Of a stretch of DNA of 64,000 nt, positions 8,793-17,733 are shown piece by piece. Position 1 is the stretch's first letter; each line of letters starts with the position of its first letter. The stretch spans positions 186,001-250,000 of the forward strand of contig DASYHP010000024.1 in the NCBI GenBank assembly GCA_035998495.1, read 5' to 3'. The DNA is from Mesorhizobium_B sp035998495 (lineage in GTDB: Bacteria > Pseudomonadota > Alphaproteobacteria > Rhizobiales > Rhizobiaceae). A program made the position numbers and the translations under genes. The notes beneath the pieces were generated by a model that was not told where the DNA came from, ran no database searches, and saw only the letters and a program-made list of their open reading frames with translations.

Positions 8793-10394
8793 ATGACCGA
8801 CAATCTCACCGACACGCAAGCAGGCGAGGGGCGAGTCCCCTCCGGCAACGAAGCCGGCGGCCGGCGGGGCAGGGGCGCGAGCGGCGGCGCGGCCGCGCGC
8901 CGCGCGGCGCGCACAGGCGGCGGGGCCGGCCCGCAGCTCACCTATATCCGCCGCAAGATCCCGCTCTACGAGGTCCTCGACGAGGAGGGGCTCGCCCTTA
9001 TCGAGCGCAACGCCGACACGGTGCTGGAGGAGACCGGCATCGAGTTCCGCGACGACGCGGAGGCCCTTGAGCTTTGGAGGAACGCCGGCGCCGACGTGAA
9101 GGGCAGCCGCGTCCATTTCCCGCGCGGGCTCTGCCGCGAGCTTTTGAAGACCGCGCCGAGCCAATACATCCAGCATGCGCGCAACGCCGAGCGCTCCGTG
9201 CAGATCGGCGGCGACGCCACCGTCTTCGCGCCGGTCTATGGCCCTCCCTTCGTGCGCGACCTGGACGGCAAGCGGCGCTACGCGACGATCGAGGATTTCC
9301 GCAATTTCGTGAAGCTCGCCTATATGGCGCCGTCCATCCACCACTCCGGTGGCACGGTGTGCGAGCCGGTGGACGTGCCCGTGAACAAGCGGCACCTCGA
9401 CATGGTGTTCGCGCACATGAAGTTCTCCGACAAGCCCTTCATGGGCTCCGTCACGGCGCCCGAGCGGGCGCAGGACACGGTGGACATGTGCAAGATCCTG
9501 TTCGGCGAGGACTTCGTTCAGCACAACACGGTGCTGACCAGCCTCATCAACGCCAACTCCCCCATGGTCTTCGACGAGACCATGCTGGGCGCGCTCAAGG
9601 TCTATGCGCGCAACAACCAGGCCTGCATCGTCACGCCCTTCATCCTGGCCGGCGCGATGAGCCCCGTCACGGTGGCGGGCACGCTGACGCAGGTGCTGGC
9701 CGAGGTGCTGGCGGGCGCGTCCTTCACGCAGCTCGTGCGGCCCGGCGCGCCGGTGCTGTTCGGCACCTTTGCCTCCTCCATCTCTATGCAGTCCGGCGCG
9801 CCGACCTTCGGCACGCCGGAGCCCTCGCTCGTCTCCTATGGCGCGGCTCAGCTCGCGCGGCGCGTGGGCCTGCCCTTCCGCACGGGCGGCTCGCTCTGCG
9901 CGTCCAAGGTGCCGGACGCGCAGGCGGCCTATGAGAGCGCCAACACGCTCAACTCCACGATTCTCGCCGGCACCAATTTCGTGCTGCATTCGGCCGGCTG
10001 GTTGGAGGGCGGCCTCGCCTCCTGCTACGAGAAGTTCATGATGGACGTAGACCAGCTCGGCATGCAGCAGAAGTTCGCGGCGGGCGTGGACCTCTCCGAG
10101 AATGGCCAAGCCATGGACGCCATACGGCAGGTCGGTCCCGGCAGCCACTATCTCGGTTGCGACCACACCCAGGCCAACTTCCAGACGGCCTTCTACCGTT
10201 CGGCGATCGCCGACAACAATTCCTTCGAGCAATGGCAGGCGGAGGGCGAGAAGCGCGCCGAGAGCCGCGCCAACGAGCTCGCCCGCCGCTGGCTGGAGGC
10301 TTACGAAGCGCCGCCGCTCGACGCGAGCCTCGAGGAAGGGCTGCTGGGCTTCATCGCGAGGAAGAAGGAGTCGATGCCCGACGCCTTCACGTGA
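8793..10394 (+). CDS. MttB-superfamily (non-pyrrolysine) corrinoid methyltransferase, paralogue 1
   Basis: 533 residues from ATG 8793. The family core is clear: 'IERNADTVLEETGIEF', 'HHSGGTVCEPVDVPV', 'SLINANSPMVFDETM', 'VTPFILAGAMSPVTVAG', 'SGAPTFGTPEPSLVSYGAAQ', 'HSAGWLEGG' and 'VGPGSHYLGCDHTQ'. There is no in-frame UAG, so this is a non-Pyl member such as MtgB (glycine betaine), MtpB (proline betaine) or MtcB (carnitine). It would transfer a methyl from a quaternary substrate to Co(I) of the corrinoid protein. The N-terminal 45 residues form an Arg/Gly/Ala-rich tail. The exact substrate is not readable. Confidence 0.9.
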   Translation: MTDNLTDTQAGEGRVPSGNEAGGRRGRGASGGAAARRAARTGGGAGPQLTYIRRKIPLYEVLDEEGLALIERNADTVLEETGIEFRDDAEALELWRNAGADVKGSRVHFPRGLCRELLKTAPSQYIQHARNAERSVQIGGDATVFAPVYGPPFVRDLDGKRRYATIEDFRNFVKLAYMAPSIHHSGGTVCEPVDVPVNKRHLDMVFAHMKFSDKPFMGSVTAPERAQDTVDMCKILFGEDFVQHNTVLTSLINANSPMVFDETMLGALKVYARNNQACIVTPFILAGAMSPVTVAGTLTQVLAEVLAGASFTQLVRPGAPVLFGTFASSISMQSGAPTFGTPEPSLVSYGAAQLARRVGLPFRTGGSLCASKVPDAQAAYESANTLNSTILAGTNFVLHSAGWLEGGLASCYEKFMMDVDQLGMQQKFAAGVDLSENGQAMDAIRQVGPGSHYLGCDHTQANFQTAFYRSAIADNNSFEQWQAEGEKRAESRANELARRWLEAYEAPPLDASLEEGLLGFIARKKESMPDAFT

Positions 10395-10483
10395 AAGGAG
10401 CCCGAAACCGGCCGGGCTAAAGTGGCCGCCCTGATCCACAAGGAAGTCTGGCGCAGCGCATTCTCTGGGCCGGCGGGGGGATA

Positions 10484-11245
10484 GTGCGGGATTTTCAGGA
10501 TGAGCGCGGGACACGCCCCCCTCTGTCCGGCAGGACAGAGGGGCGCGCGAAGGATCGCGAGCCTTCTTCCAATCTCCTGCACACCATCGCCGCTGCCCTC
10601 GACCTGCACGGCCTCACACTCCGCGGCGGGTTCAACTTCGCGCCGGGCGAGGAGGCGCCGGTCGGCCTAAGCGGCGCGCCGGCCAAGGCCGTGCTTCTGG
10701 TCGGGCAGCTCGGGCGCGAGGCGTGGGCGCCGTTCCAGGCGTGGCGCGCAAAGCAGCCGCCTGGCCTGCCCAACCCCCTCGACACGTGGTCGCGCGCGGT
10801 GATCGGCGAAGCGGCCAAGCAGGTCGGGGCGCGGGCGGTCGGCCCCAACGACAAGCCTTATCAGCCCTTCCAGCGCTGGGCGATGCGCGCGGAAGGGCTG
10901 AAGCCGTCGCCGCTCGGCATCCTCATGCACCCCGCCTACGGCCTCTGGCACGCCTATCGCGGGGCGCTGCTGTTCGACCGCGCAATTCCCATCGAAGCGC
11001 CACGCGAGGCGATTCACCTTTGCGACCTGTGCGTCGGAAAACCCTGCCTGAACGCCTGCCCGGTTGGCGCCTACTCCGTTGAAGGCTTCGCCTATGCCGA
11101 CTGCCAATCGCACCTGAAAACGCGGGAAGGCCAGGCCTGCATGAGCGCCGGTTGCTTTGCCCGCAATGCCTGCCCAGTCGGGGCCGGATTCCGTTACTCC
11201 GCCGAACAGCAGGCATTCCATATGCAAAGCTTCGCCCGGCCATGA
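10484..11245 (+). CDS. 4Fe-4S ferredoxin-like protein (QueG C-terminal-like)
   Basis: 253 residues from GTG 10484; no better start is present. The C-terminal third has two Cys clusters, 'LCDLCVGKPCLNACPVGAYSV' (C-x2-C-x4-C-x3-CP) and 'CMSAGCFARNACPVGAGFRY', typical of [4Fe-4S] electron carriers. The N-terminal half ('KAVLLVGQLGREAWAPFQAW') resembles the nucleotide/cobalamin-reduction-associated fold next to such clusters. It follows mttB by 89 bases on the same strand, so it could deliver electrons to the corrinoid activation system, but this is only a guess from position. Confidence 0.65.
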   Translation: MRDFQDERGTRPPLSGRTEGRAKDREPSSNLLHTIAAALDLHGLTLRGGFNFAPGEEAPVGLSGAPAKAVLLVGQLGREAWAPFQAWRAKQPPGLPNPLDTWSRAVIGEAAKQVGARAVGPNDKPYQPFQRWAMRAEGLKPSPLGILMHPAYGLWHAYRGALLFDRAIPIEAPREAIHLCDLCVGKPCLNACPVGAYSVEGFAYADCQSHLKTREGQACMSAGCFARNACPVGAGFRYSAEQQAFHMQSFARP

Positions 11246-11694
11246 GCGCTTCTCACGACCTCCAGCGCTTCGTTTCGGCTCAGGACCCGGTATGGGATCA
11301 AGTGACGGCCGAGCTGCGGCAGGGGCGAAAAACCTCGCATTGGATGTGGTTCGTCTTCCCGCAAGTTTTGGGCCTCGGCATGAGCGCCATGTCGCAGCGC
11401 TACGCCCTTCGTTCGCTTGATGAGGCGCGGGCCTATCTCGCCCATCCCGTGCTCGGCCGCCGCACCCGGGAATGCTTCGAGACGCTGCTGACTCATGTGA
11501 GCGCGAGCGCGCACGAGATCCTCGGCAGCCCGGACGACATGAAGCTGCATTCCTCGCTTACCTTGTTCCGGGAGGCCGCGCCGGAGGAGCCCTTGCTTCA
11601 GGCTGTGCTCGACCGCTTCTTCGATGGGCGCCCGGACCCGCGCACCTTGTCTCTCCTTGCGTCAGAGCCATCTTCTCACCCGCCCGCGGGCTGA
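11242..11694 (+). CDS. DUF1810 family protein
   Basis: 150 residues. 'DLQRFVSAQDPVWDQVTAEL', 'GRKTSHWMWFVFPQVLGLG', 'YALRSLDEARAYLAHPVLG' and 'DDMKLHSSLTLF' are hallmark DUF1810 motifs. The family (about 140 residues, helical) is related to calpastatin-like YbiA-neighbour proteins of unknown activity. The start codon overlaps the previous stop as ATGA, implying coupled translation with the ferredoxin-like gene. Confidence 0.85.
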   Translation: MSASHDLQRFVSAQDPVWDQVTAELRQGRKTSHWMWFVFPQVLGLGMSAMSQRYALRSLDEARAYLAHPVLGRRTRECFETLLTHVSASAHEILGSPDDMKLHSSLTLFREAAPEEPLLQAVLDRFFDGRPDPRTLSLLASEPSSHPPAG

Positions 11695-11729
11695 TCCGCG
11701 TGGACTCAGCCAAGCGAAGGAGAGGTGCC

Positions 11730-11990
11730 ATGGCCGATGCAAGCGCCATCAGGGAGCATATGGAAGTGATCGGGGCCGACGGCGTTCATGTCGGCACCGT
11801 GGATAAGGTCGAGGGCCACCGCATCAAGCTGACCAAGGGCGACAGCGGCATGGGCCATCACCAGGGCCATCACCACTACATCCCGATCGGGCTTGTCGCC
11901 GATGTGGAAGGTGACAGGGTGCGGCTTTCCGCCAATGGCGACGTGGCCGTGACCATGGAAGAGGAAGAAGGCGGCCAAGAGCAGGCTTGA
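11730..11990 (+). CDS. DUF2171 small protein with His-rich segment
   Basis: 86 residues from ATG 11730 with AAGGAG upstream. 'IREHMEVIGADGVHVGTVDKVEG' and 'IKLTKGDSGMGHHQGHHHYIP' match DUF2171, a family of about 80 residues with a PRC-barrel-like pattern. The six His residues around 50-58 could bind a metal. The C-terminus is acidic (EEEEGGQEQA). Role unknown; probably stress related and independent of the methyltransferase genes. Confidence 0.8.
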   Translation: MADASAIREHMEVIGADGVHVGTVDKVEGHRIKLTKGDSGMGHHQGHHHYIPIGLVADVEGDRVRLSANGDVAVTMEEEEGGQEQA

Positions 11991-12105
11991 ACCGCCTCTT
12001 TTCTCCAGCCTTTCCACGGCCCCGCCCGAGAGAGGCCTGCGCGGGGCCGAAATTTTTTGCCCGTCCGACCCAAGCTTCCGCTACGAGCGGTCGTCTGACA
12101 GGTCG

Positions 12106-12687
12106 ATGTTGGCGATGGCGGTCGAGCGATTGTCTGAAACTGCCGGGCGGGACGAGCCGGACGCGGCTCTGGTGGCGCGCGCGCGGGACGGCGACCGCCG
12201 GGCGTTCGCTTCGCTGGTCGAGCGCCACTACGACTTCATCTTCCGCATCGCCTATCGCTGGTGTGGCCGGCGCGCCGACGCCGAGGACATCGCCCAGGAG
12301 GTCTGCGCGAAGCTGGGCAGCGCGATCCGGTCCTATCGCGGCGGCTCCGCCTTCTCGTCCTGGCTCTATTCCGTGACGATGAACGCCGCGCGAGACTGGG
12401 GCCGCGGCCGGGCGCGCGAGGTGGCCCGGATGGCCGCCTTTGCCCGCGAGGCCGACCTCGCCGCAGCAATGGACGACGAGGCTGACGACGCCTCAGACCG
12501 GCTCTGGGCCGCCGTGCGCGAGTTGCCGGGCCAGACGCGCGAGGCCGTCACGCTCGTTTATGGGGAGGGTTTGAGCCACGCGAGCGCCGCCGCCCTGATG
12601 GGCTGTTCGGAATCCACGGTGTCCTGGCATGTCCATGACGCCAAGAAACGGCTGAAGCGCGCGTTGCGCGACGCCGGGGAAGCGTGA
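12106..12687 (+). CDS. ECF-type RNA polymerase sigma factor
   Basis: 193 residues. Region 2 is 'RAFASLVERHYDFIFRIAYRW' with 'ADAEDIAQEVCAKL'; region 4 is 'LPGQTREAVTLVYGEGLSHA' with 'SESTVSWHVHDAKKRLKRAL'. A dedicated zinc-finger anti-sigma gene is absent; instead the next gene, overlapping by ATGA, encodes a membrane-anchored vWA protein. This pairing is common in alphaproteobacteria and suggests that the vWA protein is either its target or its regulator. Confidence 0.9.
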   Translation: MLAMAVERLSETAGRDEPDAALVARARDGDRRAFASLVERHYDFIFRIAYRWCGRRADAEDIAQEVCAKLGSAIRSYRGGSAFSSWLYSVTMNAARDWGRGRAREVARMAAFAREADLAAAMDDEADDASDRLWAAVRELPGQTREAVTLVYGEGLSHASAAALMGCSESTVSWHVHDAKKRLKRALRDAGEA

Positions 12688-14720
12688 CCATGCGTGAACA
12701 CGATCATGACGAGCTCGACGTGCTGCGCGGCAGGCCTATGCCGCAGCCGTCACACGCCGCCCGCGAGCGGGCGCTTCGCACAGCACTTGTGGCCTTCGAC
12801 GAAAAATCCTCTCCCGCCGCCCAAGGAACGGGCGCGGTCGGCCGTCTGATGGAGCAGACAGTCGCGTGGTGGAGAGGGTTGATGGAGAAGAGATTGATCG
12901 CGGCGCCCGCCTTGGCGAGCCTGATCGCGCTGCCGGTGGCGGGCTATGTGGCTTTCGAGGTCATGGAGAATTGGTCGCCGGCTGGGCGGACAGGCGGGGA
13001 GGCCGTGGTCCAGCAGACCGCCGGGCCGCAGGTGGCAAAGCCCGCCGAGTCGCAGGCCGAAGCAGCGGGGGAAGCCGAGCGCGACGCCGCGCTCGATCTT
13101 GCGCCCGCAGCGCCTGCGCCCCAGGCCACGGCCGAGCTGCCTGCCGCGCGCCAGCCTGCCAGCGGCGGTCGGCGCGACCGCGATCCTTCGGCCGGCGGCA
13201 AGTTGATGGCGCCGCAGGCAGCGCCTGCGCCGATGACGGCGGAAAGCTACGAGCCTGGCGCGGACATCCTGGCCCAGCCCGAGGAGAACCGCGACCGCTT
13301 CGCCCAGTTCGACACGAACCCGGTGAAGCTCGCGGCGGAAGACCCAGTCTCCACCTTCTCCATTGACGTGGACACCGCCTCCTATTCCTTCGTGCGGCGC
13401 TCGCTGAAAGAGGGATTCTTACCCAATCCCGACGCGGTGCGGGTCGAGGAGATGATCAACTACTTCCCCTATGACTGGCCCGCGCCGGCGGACGCGTCTG
13501 CGCCCTTCCAGACCAGCGTGGCCGTGATGCCGACGCCCTGGAACCCGGACACGCGGCTCATGCATGTGGCGGTCCAGGGCTATGACGTCGCGCCGGCCGT
13601 GGCGCCGCGCGCCAACCTGGTGTTCCTGATCGACACATCCGGCTCCATGGACTCGCCCGACAAGCTGCCGCTGCTCCAATCGGCCTTCCGGCTGCTCGTG
13701 GACCGGCTCGGGCCGGAGGACATGGTGTCGATCGTGGCCTATGCGGGAGAGGCCGGCGTGGTGCTGGAGCCGACGGTGGCCTCGGATCGGGCGGCTATCC
13801 TGCGGGCCATCGACACGCTCCAGCCCGGCGGCCGAACGGCCGGCGAGGCGGGCATCAAAGAAGCCTACCGGCTGGCCGAGCAGGGCTTCGTCCAGGACGG
13901 CGTGAACCGCGTGATGCTTGCCACCGACGGCGACTTCAATGTCGGTCAGACCGACGACCGCGAGCTCGAGCGGCTGATCGAGGAGAAGCGCGAATCGGGC
14001 GTGTTCCTTTCCGTGTTCGGCTTCGGACGCGGCAACCTCAACGACCGCCTGATGCAGGAGCTTGCCCAGAACGGGAACGGGGCGGCCGCCTATATCGACA
14101 CGCTAGCCGAGGCCGAGAAGGTTCTCGTGGAGGAGGCGAGCGCGACGCTATTCCCCATCGCCAAGGATGTGAAAATCCAGGTTGAGTTCAACCCGGCCCG
14201 CGTCTCGGAATACCGGCTGATCGGCTATGAGACCCGCGCGCTGAACCGCGAGGACTTCAACGATGATCGGGTAGACGCGGGCGAGATCGGCTCCGGCCAC
14301 AGCGTGACGGCGATCTACGAGATCACGCCCAAGGGCAGCCCGGCCGAGCTCAACGACCCGCTGCGCTATGGCGAGGCGTCTGTCGCGAACCCCACGGGCA
14401 TCGTCGGTGGTGAGGAATACGCCTTCGTGAAGCTGCGCTACAAGCTGCCGAACGAGGATCTGTCCAAGCTGATCGAGCAGCCCGTGACGGAGGCCCAGGC
14501 GCTGCCTTCCTTGGAGGCGGCGAGCGACGACCAGCGCTTCTCCGTGGCGGTCGCCGCCTTCGGCCAGAAGTTGCGCGGGGTGAACGCGCTCAAGGGGTTC
14601 GACTGGGCGCGCATCGGTGAGATCGCCCAGGTCGCCCGAGGCACGGACCCGTTCGGTTACCGCTCCGAGTTCCTCTCGCTGGTGAGGCTTGCCGCCTCGC
14701 TGGACGAGACCCGGCGATAG
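12684..14720 (+). CDS. membrane-anchored vWA-domain protein (YfbK/DUF3520 type)
   Basis: 678 residues. A cytosolic N-terminus is followed by one transmembrane helix (about residues 70-90, LIAAPALASLIALPVAGYVA), an Ala/Pro-rich linker, the YfbK N-terminal domain ('DPVSTFSIDVDTASYSFVRR', 'VRVEEMINYFPYD') and a vWA domain with the MIDAS motif 'FLIDTSGSMDSPDKLPLLQ'. The C-terminal DUF3520 part ends near 'FGYRSEFLSLVRLA'. Start overlaps the ECF sigma stop, so the two are co-expressed. Function in cell envelope or stress signalling is inferred. Confidence 0.85.
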   Translation: MTMREHDHDELDVLRGRPMPQPSHAARERALRTALVAFDEKSSPAAQGTGAVGRLMEQTVAWWRGLMEKRLIAAPALASLIALPVAGYVAFEVMENWSPAGRTGGEAVVQQTAGPQVAKPAESQAEAAGEAERDAALDLAPAAPAPQATAELPAARQPASGGRRDRDPSAGGKLMAPQAAPAPMTAESYEPGADILAQPEENRDRFAQFDTNPVKLAAEDPVSTFSIDVDTASYSFVRRSLKEGFLPNPDAVRVEEMINYFPYDWPAPADASAPFQTSVAVMPTPWNPDTRLMHVAVQGYDVAPAVAPRANLVFLIDTSGSMDSPDKLPLLQSAFRLLVDRLGPEDMVSIVAYAGEAGVVLEPTVASDRAAILRAIDTLQPGGRTAGEAGIKEAYRLAEQGFVQDGVNRVMLATDGDFNVGQTDDRELERLIEEKRESGVFLSVFGFGRGNLNDRLMQELAQNGNGAAAYIDTLAEAEKVLVEEASATLFPIAKDVKIQVEFNPARVSEYRLIGYETRALNREDFNDDRVDAGEIGSGHSVTAIYEITPKGSPAELNDPLRYGEASVANPTGIVGGEEYAFVKLRYKLPNEDLSKLIEQPVTEAQALPSLEAASDDQRFSVAVAAFGQKLRGVNALKGFDWARIGEIAQVARGTDPFGYRSEFLSLVRLAASLDETRR

Positions 14721-14770
14721 ACTCGGAGCCAGGGGGGCCTGCCGGCCGCGGGGGCGCTGGCGGGCATGTG

Positions 14771-14812
14771 GGGGGCCGGTGGAGAGGGGATGCTCCGCCG
14801 GCCCCCTTTTTC
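14771..14812 (+). terminator. strong rho-independent terminator
   Basis: GGGGGCCGGTGGAG pairs with CTCCGCCGGCCCCC (14-bp stem, one G-U) around an 8-base loop and is followed by TTTTTCTC. It ends the sigma factor/vWA operon about 50 bases after the vWA stop codon. Confidence 0.85.
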
Positions 14813-14971
14813 TCGCTGGGGACTTCCCGGTTTTGTTGATGCGGGAGCTTTCGGTTTTCCTGGAGTGCGCTCTGGATGCACGCTTCAAGGGTCTCATTCA
14901 AGCTAAGCGGAGGCGGCCGGCAAGGTTGCTTCGCAAGGGCGTTTTCGGCCCACTGGAGGAAGGGAGAACGG

Positions 14972-15739
14972 ATGGGAGCCATCATCAATCCAAGAGGCAC
15001 TAGCGGATCAGGGAAGACGGAGCTCGTGCGGCGCATCCTGGCGGACTATGGATGGAGGCGCGATCACGATGTCGCCACAGATGGAATCGAGCCGATCTAC
15101 CGGCCGGGGAAGGCCTACCCGTTCGCCTGTCGGCTGCAACATCCGTCGGGCCGGCGGCCGCTTGTCGTTCTCGGCCATTATCAGGTGACAAGCGGCGGGT
15201 GCGATACGATCCGGACGCAAGACGGAGGATTGCTGGAAGCCGTGCGCCTCGCCGGGGAGTTCGCGTCGCGCGGCCATGACGTGGTGATGGAGGGCCTGCG
15301 CCTCAGCAGCGAAGTCGCGCTGTCCGCAAGGCTCGCCGCGGCGCACGGCCTCCACATCCTCCATTTGAGCACACCGGTGGAGCGCTGCGCCTGGAACCTG
15401 GTTTCCCGCCGGCGGGCAGGCAAAAACCGCCTCCAGGCCTTCGAAAGGAACACAGCCGAGGAGCACAGGCGCGTGGAGGAGGCCTGCCAGGCCCTTCGGC
15501 AACACGCGACGGTCGAGAGCCTGGATTTCGATGGGGCATTGGCGTGGGCGCGCGAACTGCTCGGCCTTGAGGAGGTTCGCGCCGCCCCATGGCGCAGCGC
15601 TGCCCCCCGAATGTGCAGGCGAGGGCCGCGGGGCCGTAGAGTCAGCCCCGCCCGCGCCGCCGCTCCCGGCGCCCGCCGCCATCATTCTCATTGGCGGCGG
15701 CCGTCTTGTTCCGCAACGGGCCGACATGCTCGACGATAG
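14972..15739 (+). CDS. P-loop NTPase/kinase-like protein with abnormal C-terminal extension
   Basis: 255 residues from ATG 14972, preceded by GGAAGGGAG. A Walker A motif 'RGTSGSGKTELVRRIL' starts at residue 8; 'HDVVMEGLRLSSE' around 105 may be the Walker B/lid part. Similar small P-loop proteins occur in phages and prophages and resemble nucleoside kinases. After about residue 205 the sequence becomes Arg-rich and lies antisense to the homocysteine methyltransferase 3' end (98-base convergent overlap). This suggests a frameshift or lost stop near 15590-15640. Substrate unknown. Confidence 0.6.
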   Translation: MGAIINPRGTSGSGKTELVRRILADYGWRRDHDVATDGIEPIYRPGKAYPFACRLQHPSGRRPLVVLGHYQVTSGGCDTIRTQDGGLLEAVRLAGEFASRGHDVVMEGLRLSSEVALSARLAAAHGLHILHLSTPVERCAWNLVSRRRAGKNRLQAFERNTAEEHRRVEEACQALRQHATVESLDFDGALAWARELLGLEEVRAAPWRSAAPRMCRRGPRGRRVSPARAAAPGARRHHSHWRRPSCSATGRHARR

Positions 15740-16655
15740 CCTCCACCGTTGGGCGGGCGCGCTTCTCATGGGCGTCGAGCGCCTGCCGCATGGCGGCGAG
15801 GTGCGTGAACGATGTGCCGCAGCAGCCGCCCACGATCCGCGCGCCCGCGTCCACGGCAAGGCGTGTATACTCCGCCATCAGCTCGGGCGTGCCGGAATAG
15901 TGGATTTCCGTGCCGCGGAATTCCGGGATGCCGCAATTGCCCTTGACGATCACCTTGGCTTGCGGGTCGGCCGCCGTCATGTCGAGAAGGGAGGCCAGGA
16001 TGTCGGGCGCGCCGACGCCGCAATTCGCGCCCACGGCAACGGGTGCTTCGGGCAGGTCTCGTGCGACCGCGTGGATGTCGGCCGGAAGCATGCCCATCAT
16101 GGTGCGGCCGGCCGTGTCGAAACTGCCGGTATAGGTATAGGGCAGGCCGGCTCGAATGGCGGCCTCCGCCGCCGCCCGGATCTCGTCGGGCGCGGACATG
16201 GTCTCGATCCAGGCAACCTCCGCGCCGCCGGCCTTGAGCCCTTCGATCTGCTCGGCGAAGGCCTCCACCGCCTCTTCATAGGTGAGTGCACCCAGCGGCT
16301 GCAAAAGCTCGCCAGTGGGGCCGACGGAACCAGCCACGATCACGCGCCGCCCCGCGCCATCCGCCACTTTCCGCGCGATGCCAGCAGCCAGCCGGTTGAG
16401 CTCGAACACGCGATCTTGCGCGTGATGCAGCTTCAGCCGATGGCGCGTGCCGCCGAAGGAGTTGGTGAGGATGATGTCCGCGCCCGCATCGACAAAGCCC
16501 TGGTGCAGCGCCTCGATCCGCTCAGGATGCGTTTCGTTCCAGAGCTCAGGCGCTTCGCCCGCCTCCAGGCCCATCGCAAACAGGTTGGTGCCCGTCGCGC
16601 CATCGGCGAGCAGCACGCCCTTTTCGCTCAGCAGGGCGTCGATCGGGTTATGCAT
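15642..16655 (-). CDS. homocysteine S-methyltransferase, betaine-type (Bmt-like)
   Basis: 337 residues from ATG 16655, which has GGAG at a spacing of 8; an in-frame GTG at 16664 is less likely. TIM barrel of the Hcy_methyltransferase family with the zinc ligands Cys212 (GANCG) and Cys278-Cys279 (GGCCGT), plus 'LADGATGTNLFAMG' and 'ADIILTNSFGG'. It lacks the B12 and folate domains of MetH, so the methyl donor is a small molecule such as glycine betaine; Sinorhizobium Bmt is of this type. A Gly/Arg tail (GGGRRERRRGRG) ends it. A clean 24-base palindrome lies 29 bases upstream (16684-16707). Confidence 0.85.
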   Translation of the reverse strand: MHNPIDALLSEKGVLLADGATGTNLFAMGLEAGEAPELWNETHPERIEALHQGFVDAGADIILTNSFGGTRHRLKLHHAQDRVFELNRLAAGIARKVADGAGRRVIVAGSVGPTGELLQPLGALTYEEAVEAFAEQIEGLKAGGAEVAWIETMSAPDEIRAAAEAAIRAGLPYTYTGSFDTAGRTMMGMLPADIHAVARDLPEAPVAVGANCGVGAPDILASLLDMTAADPQAKVIVKGNCGIPEFRGTEIHYSGTPELMAEYTRLAVDAGARIVGGCCGTSFTHLAAMRQALDAHEKRARPTVEAIVEHVGPLRNKTAAANENDGGGRRERRRGRG

Positions 16656-16683
16656 GGGAAACACTCCATCCTTGGGTCGATAA

Positions 16684-16707
16684 AGACATAAAGAAGTCTT
16701 TATGTCT
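16684..16707. promoter_or_regulatory. candidate ArsR/SahR-type operator upstream of the homocysteine methyltransferase
   Basis: AGACATAAAGA (16684-16694) and TCTTTATGTCT (16697-16707) are exact 11-base inverted repeats with a 2-base spacer in otherwise GC-rich DNA. Shape and sequence recall ArsR-family operators, including those predicted for SahR, the S-adenosylhomocysteine-responsive regulator of methionine genes. No arsR-like gene is in the window, so the binder is inferred. Confidence 0.6.
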
Positions 16708-16732
16708 GGTCAACGAGCGTTCGACGGCGCGG

Positions 16733-17575
16733 TCAGTTGGCCGACTGGAACAGCGCGCGGGAAAAGCCCGCCGCCTCGTGCGGATTGATCTCGGCGGCCC
16801 GGATCAGGTGGTCGAAGTGCCGGGTCAACGCGCGGATGGGCACGGGCGCGTTGAGCACCAAATACATATCGCCGACATAAATGGCCGCCCGCACCGCGCC
16901 GAAAATGGTGAGCGGGGCGGAATAGCGCGCGCGGCCGTCATAGAGATGAAGGCGCAGCCGCGGATAGAGCTCGTCCAGGAGGCTCGCCATGTGGCCGAGC
17001 TGCGCCCGGCGCTCGGCGCGGGTCAGGCCCGTCCACACGCCGAGCCCGCGCGAGAAGATTTCGAGCGTGTGCTTGGGCATGCAGATCTCCATGTCGGTTC
17101 CATTCAACCGTTCATGCGCCTGCCGCACGCGCTGGGTCTCGGCCTCCGCGTCGCGCACCTCGCCGGAAATCTCCGCCTCATAGCGGATCAGGGTCTCGCC
17201 CCTGAGCAGGTCGGGAATGCCGGCCGGCACATAGCGAATTTTCGTGCCGGCGGCCTCCGCATGCCATTGCGACAGGAGCGAGTGGCCGGATTCGCCCGGC
17301 GCCTCCTCCAGCTCCATCACGCGACGGATCTCTCCCGTGAGCCCCTCGTCCTGGCTAAGGCCCATAAGCCAGTCGAGCGAGACCTTGTGCTCGGCGGCGA
17401 GCGCGGCCAACGTTTCGGCGCGCGGCAGGCGCGTCGCTTCGCCTGACAGGAGCTGCGACAGGGCCGAGCGGTCGATGCCGACCGAGGCGGCGAACGCCGC
17501 TTGGCTCGCGCCGGTGCGGGCGAGCAGCAGGCGGAGGCGGTCACGAAAGGTTCCCGAAAGGTCGCGCTTGTCCAA
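16733..17575 (-). CDS. XRE-family transcriptional regulator with C-terminal sensor-like domain
   Basis: 280 residues from a TTG at 17575, with no usable in-frame ATG nearby. The N-terminal helix-turn-helix is 'ARTGASQAAFAASVGIDRSALSQLLSG' (residues 19-45) and 'LDWLMGLSQDEG' follows. The C-terminal 190 residues ('LLSQWHAEAAGTKIRYVPAGIPDLLRG' onward) are a separate domain I do not recognise, perhaps ligand binding. Divergent from the desaturase gene at 17734 across a 158-base gap that contains an inverted repeat (17590-17623). Likely autoregulatory and a local regulator of the cluster. Confidence 0.8.
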   Translation of the reverse strand: MDKRDLSGTFRDRLRLLLARTGASQAAFAASVGIDRSALSQLLSGEATRLPRAETLAALAAEHKVSLDWLMGLSQDEGLTGEIRRVMELEEAPGESGHSLLSQWHAEAAGTKIRYVPAGIPDLLRGETLIRYEAEISGEVRDAEAETQRVRQAHERLNGTDMEICMPKHTLEIFSRGLGVWTGLTRAERRAQLGHMASLLDELYPRLRLHLYDGRARYSAPLTIFGAVRAAIYVGDMYLVLNAPVPIRALTRHFDHLIRAAEINPHEAAGFSRALFQSAN

Positions 17576-17589
17576 TGCTGTCGTCCATG

Positions 17590-17623
17590 TTGTGGAAACG
17601 AAGCGATTGCCTCGTTTTCACAA
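17590..17623. promoter_or_regulatory. candidate XRE operator between the regulator and desaturase genes
   Basis: TTGTGGAAACGA (17590-17601) and TCGTTTTCACAA (17612-17623) match as inverted repeats at 11 of 12 positions with a 10-base spacer. The site begins 15 bases before the regulator's start codon and faces the divergent desaturase gene. Confidence 0.5.
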
Positions 17624-17733
17624 CAACTGAGCCGAGTGGTTCCGCCTGTCAACATTCGGTGCGCGTTCTCACCTTGAGAGCCGGTTCCTGATCCATCATC
17701 CTGCCATTACCTGACAAACTGCCCCGCCGGACC

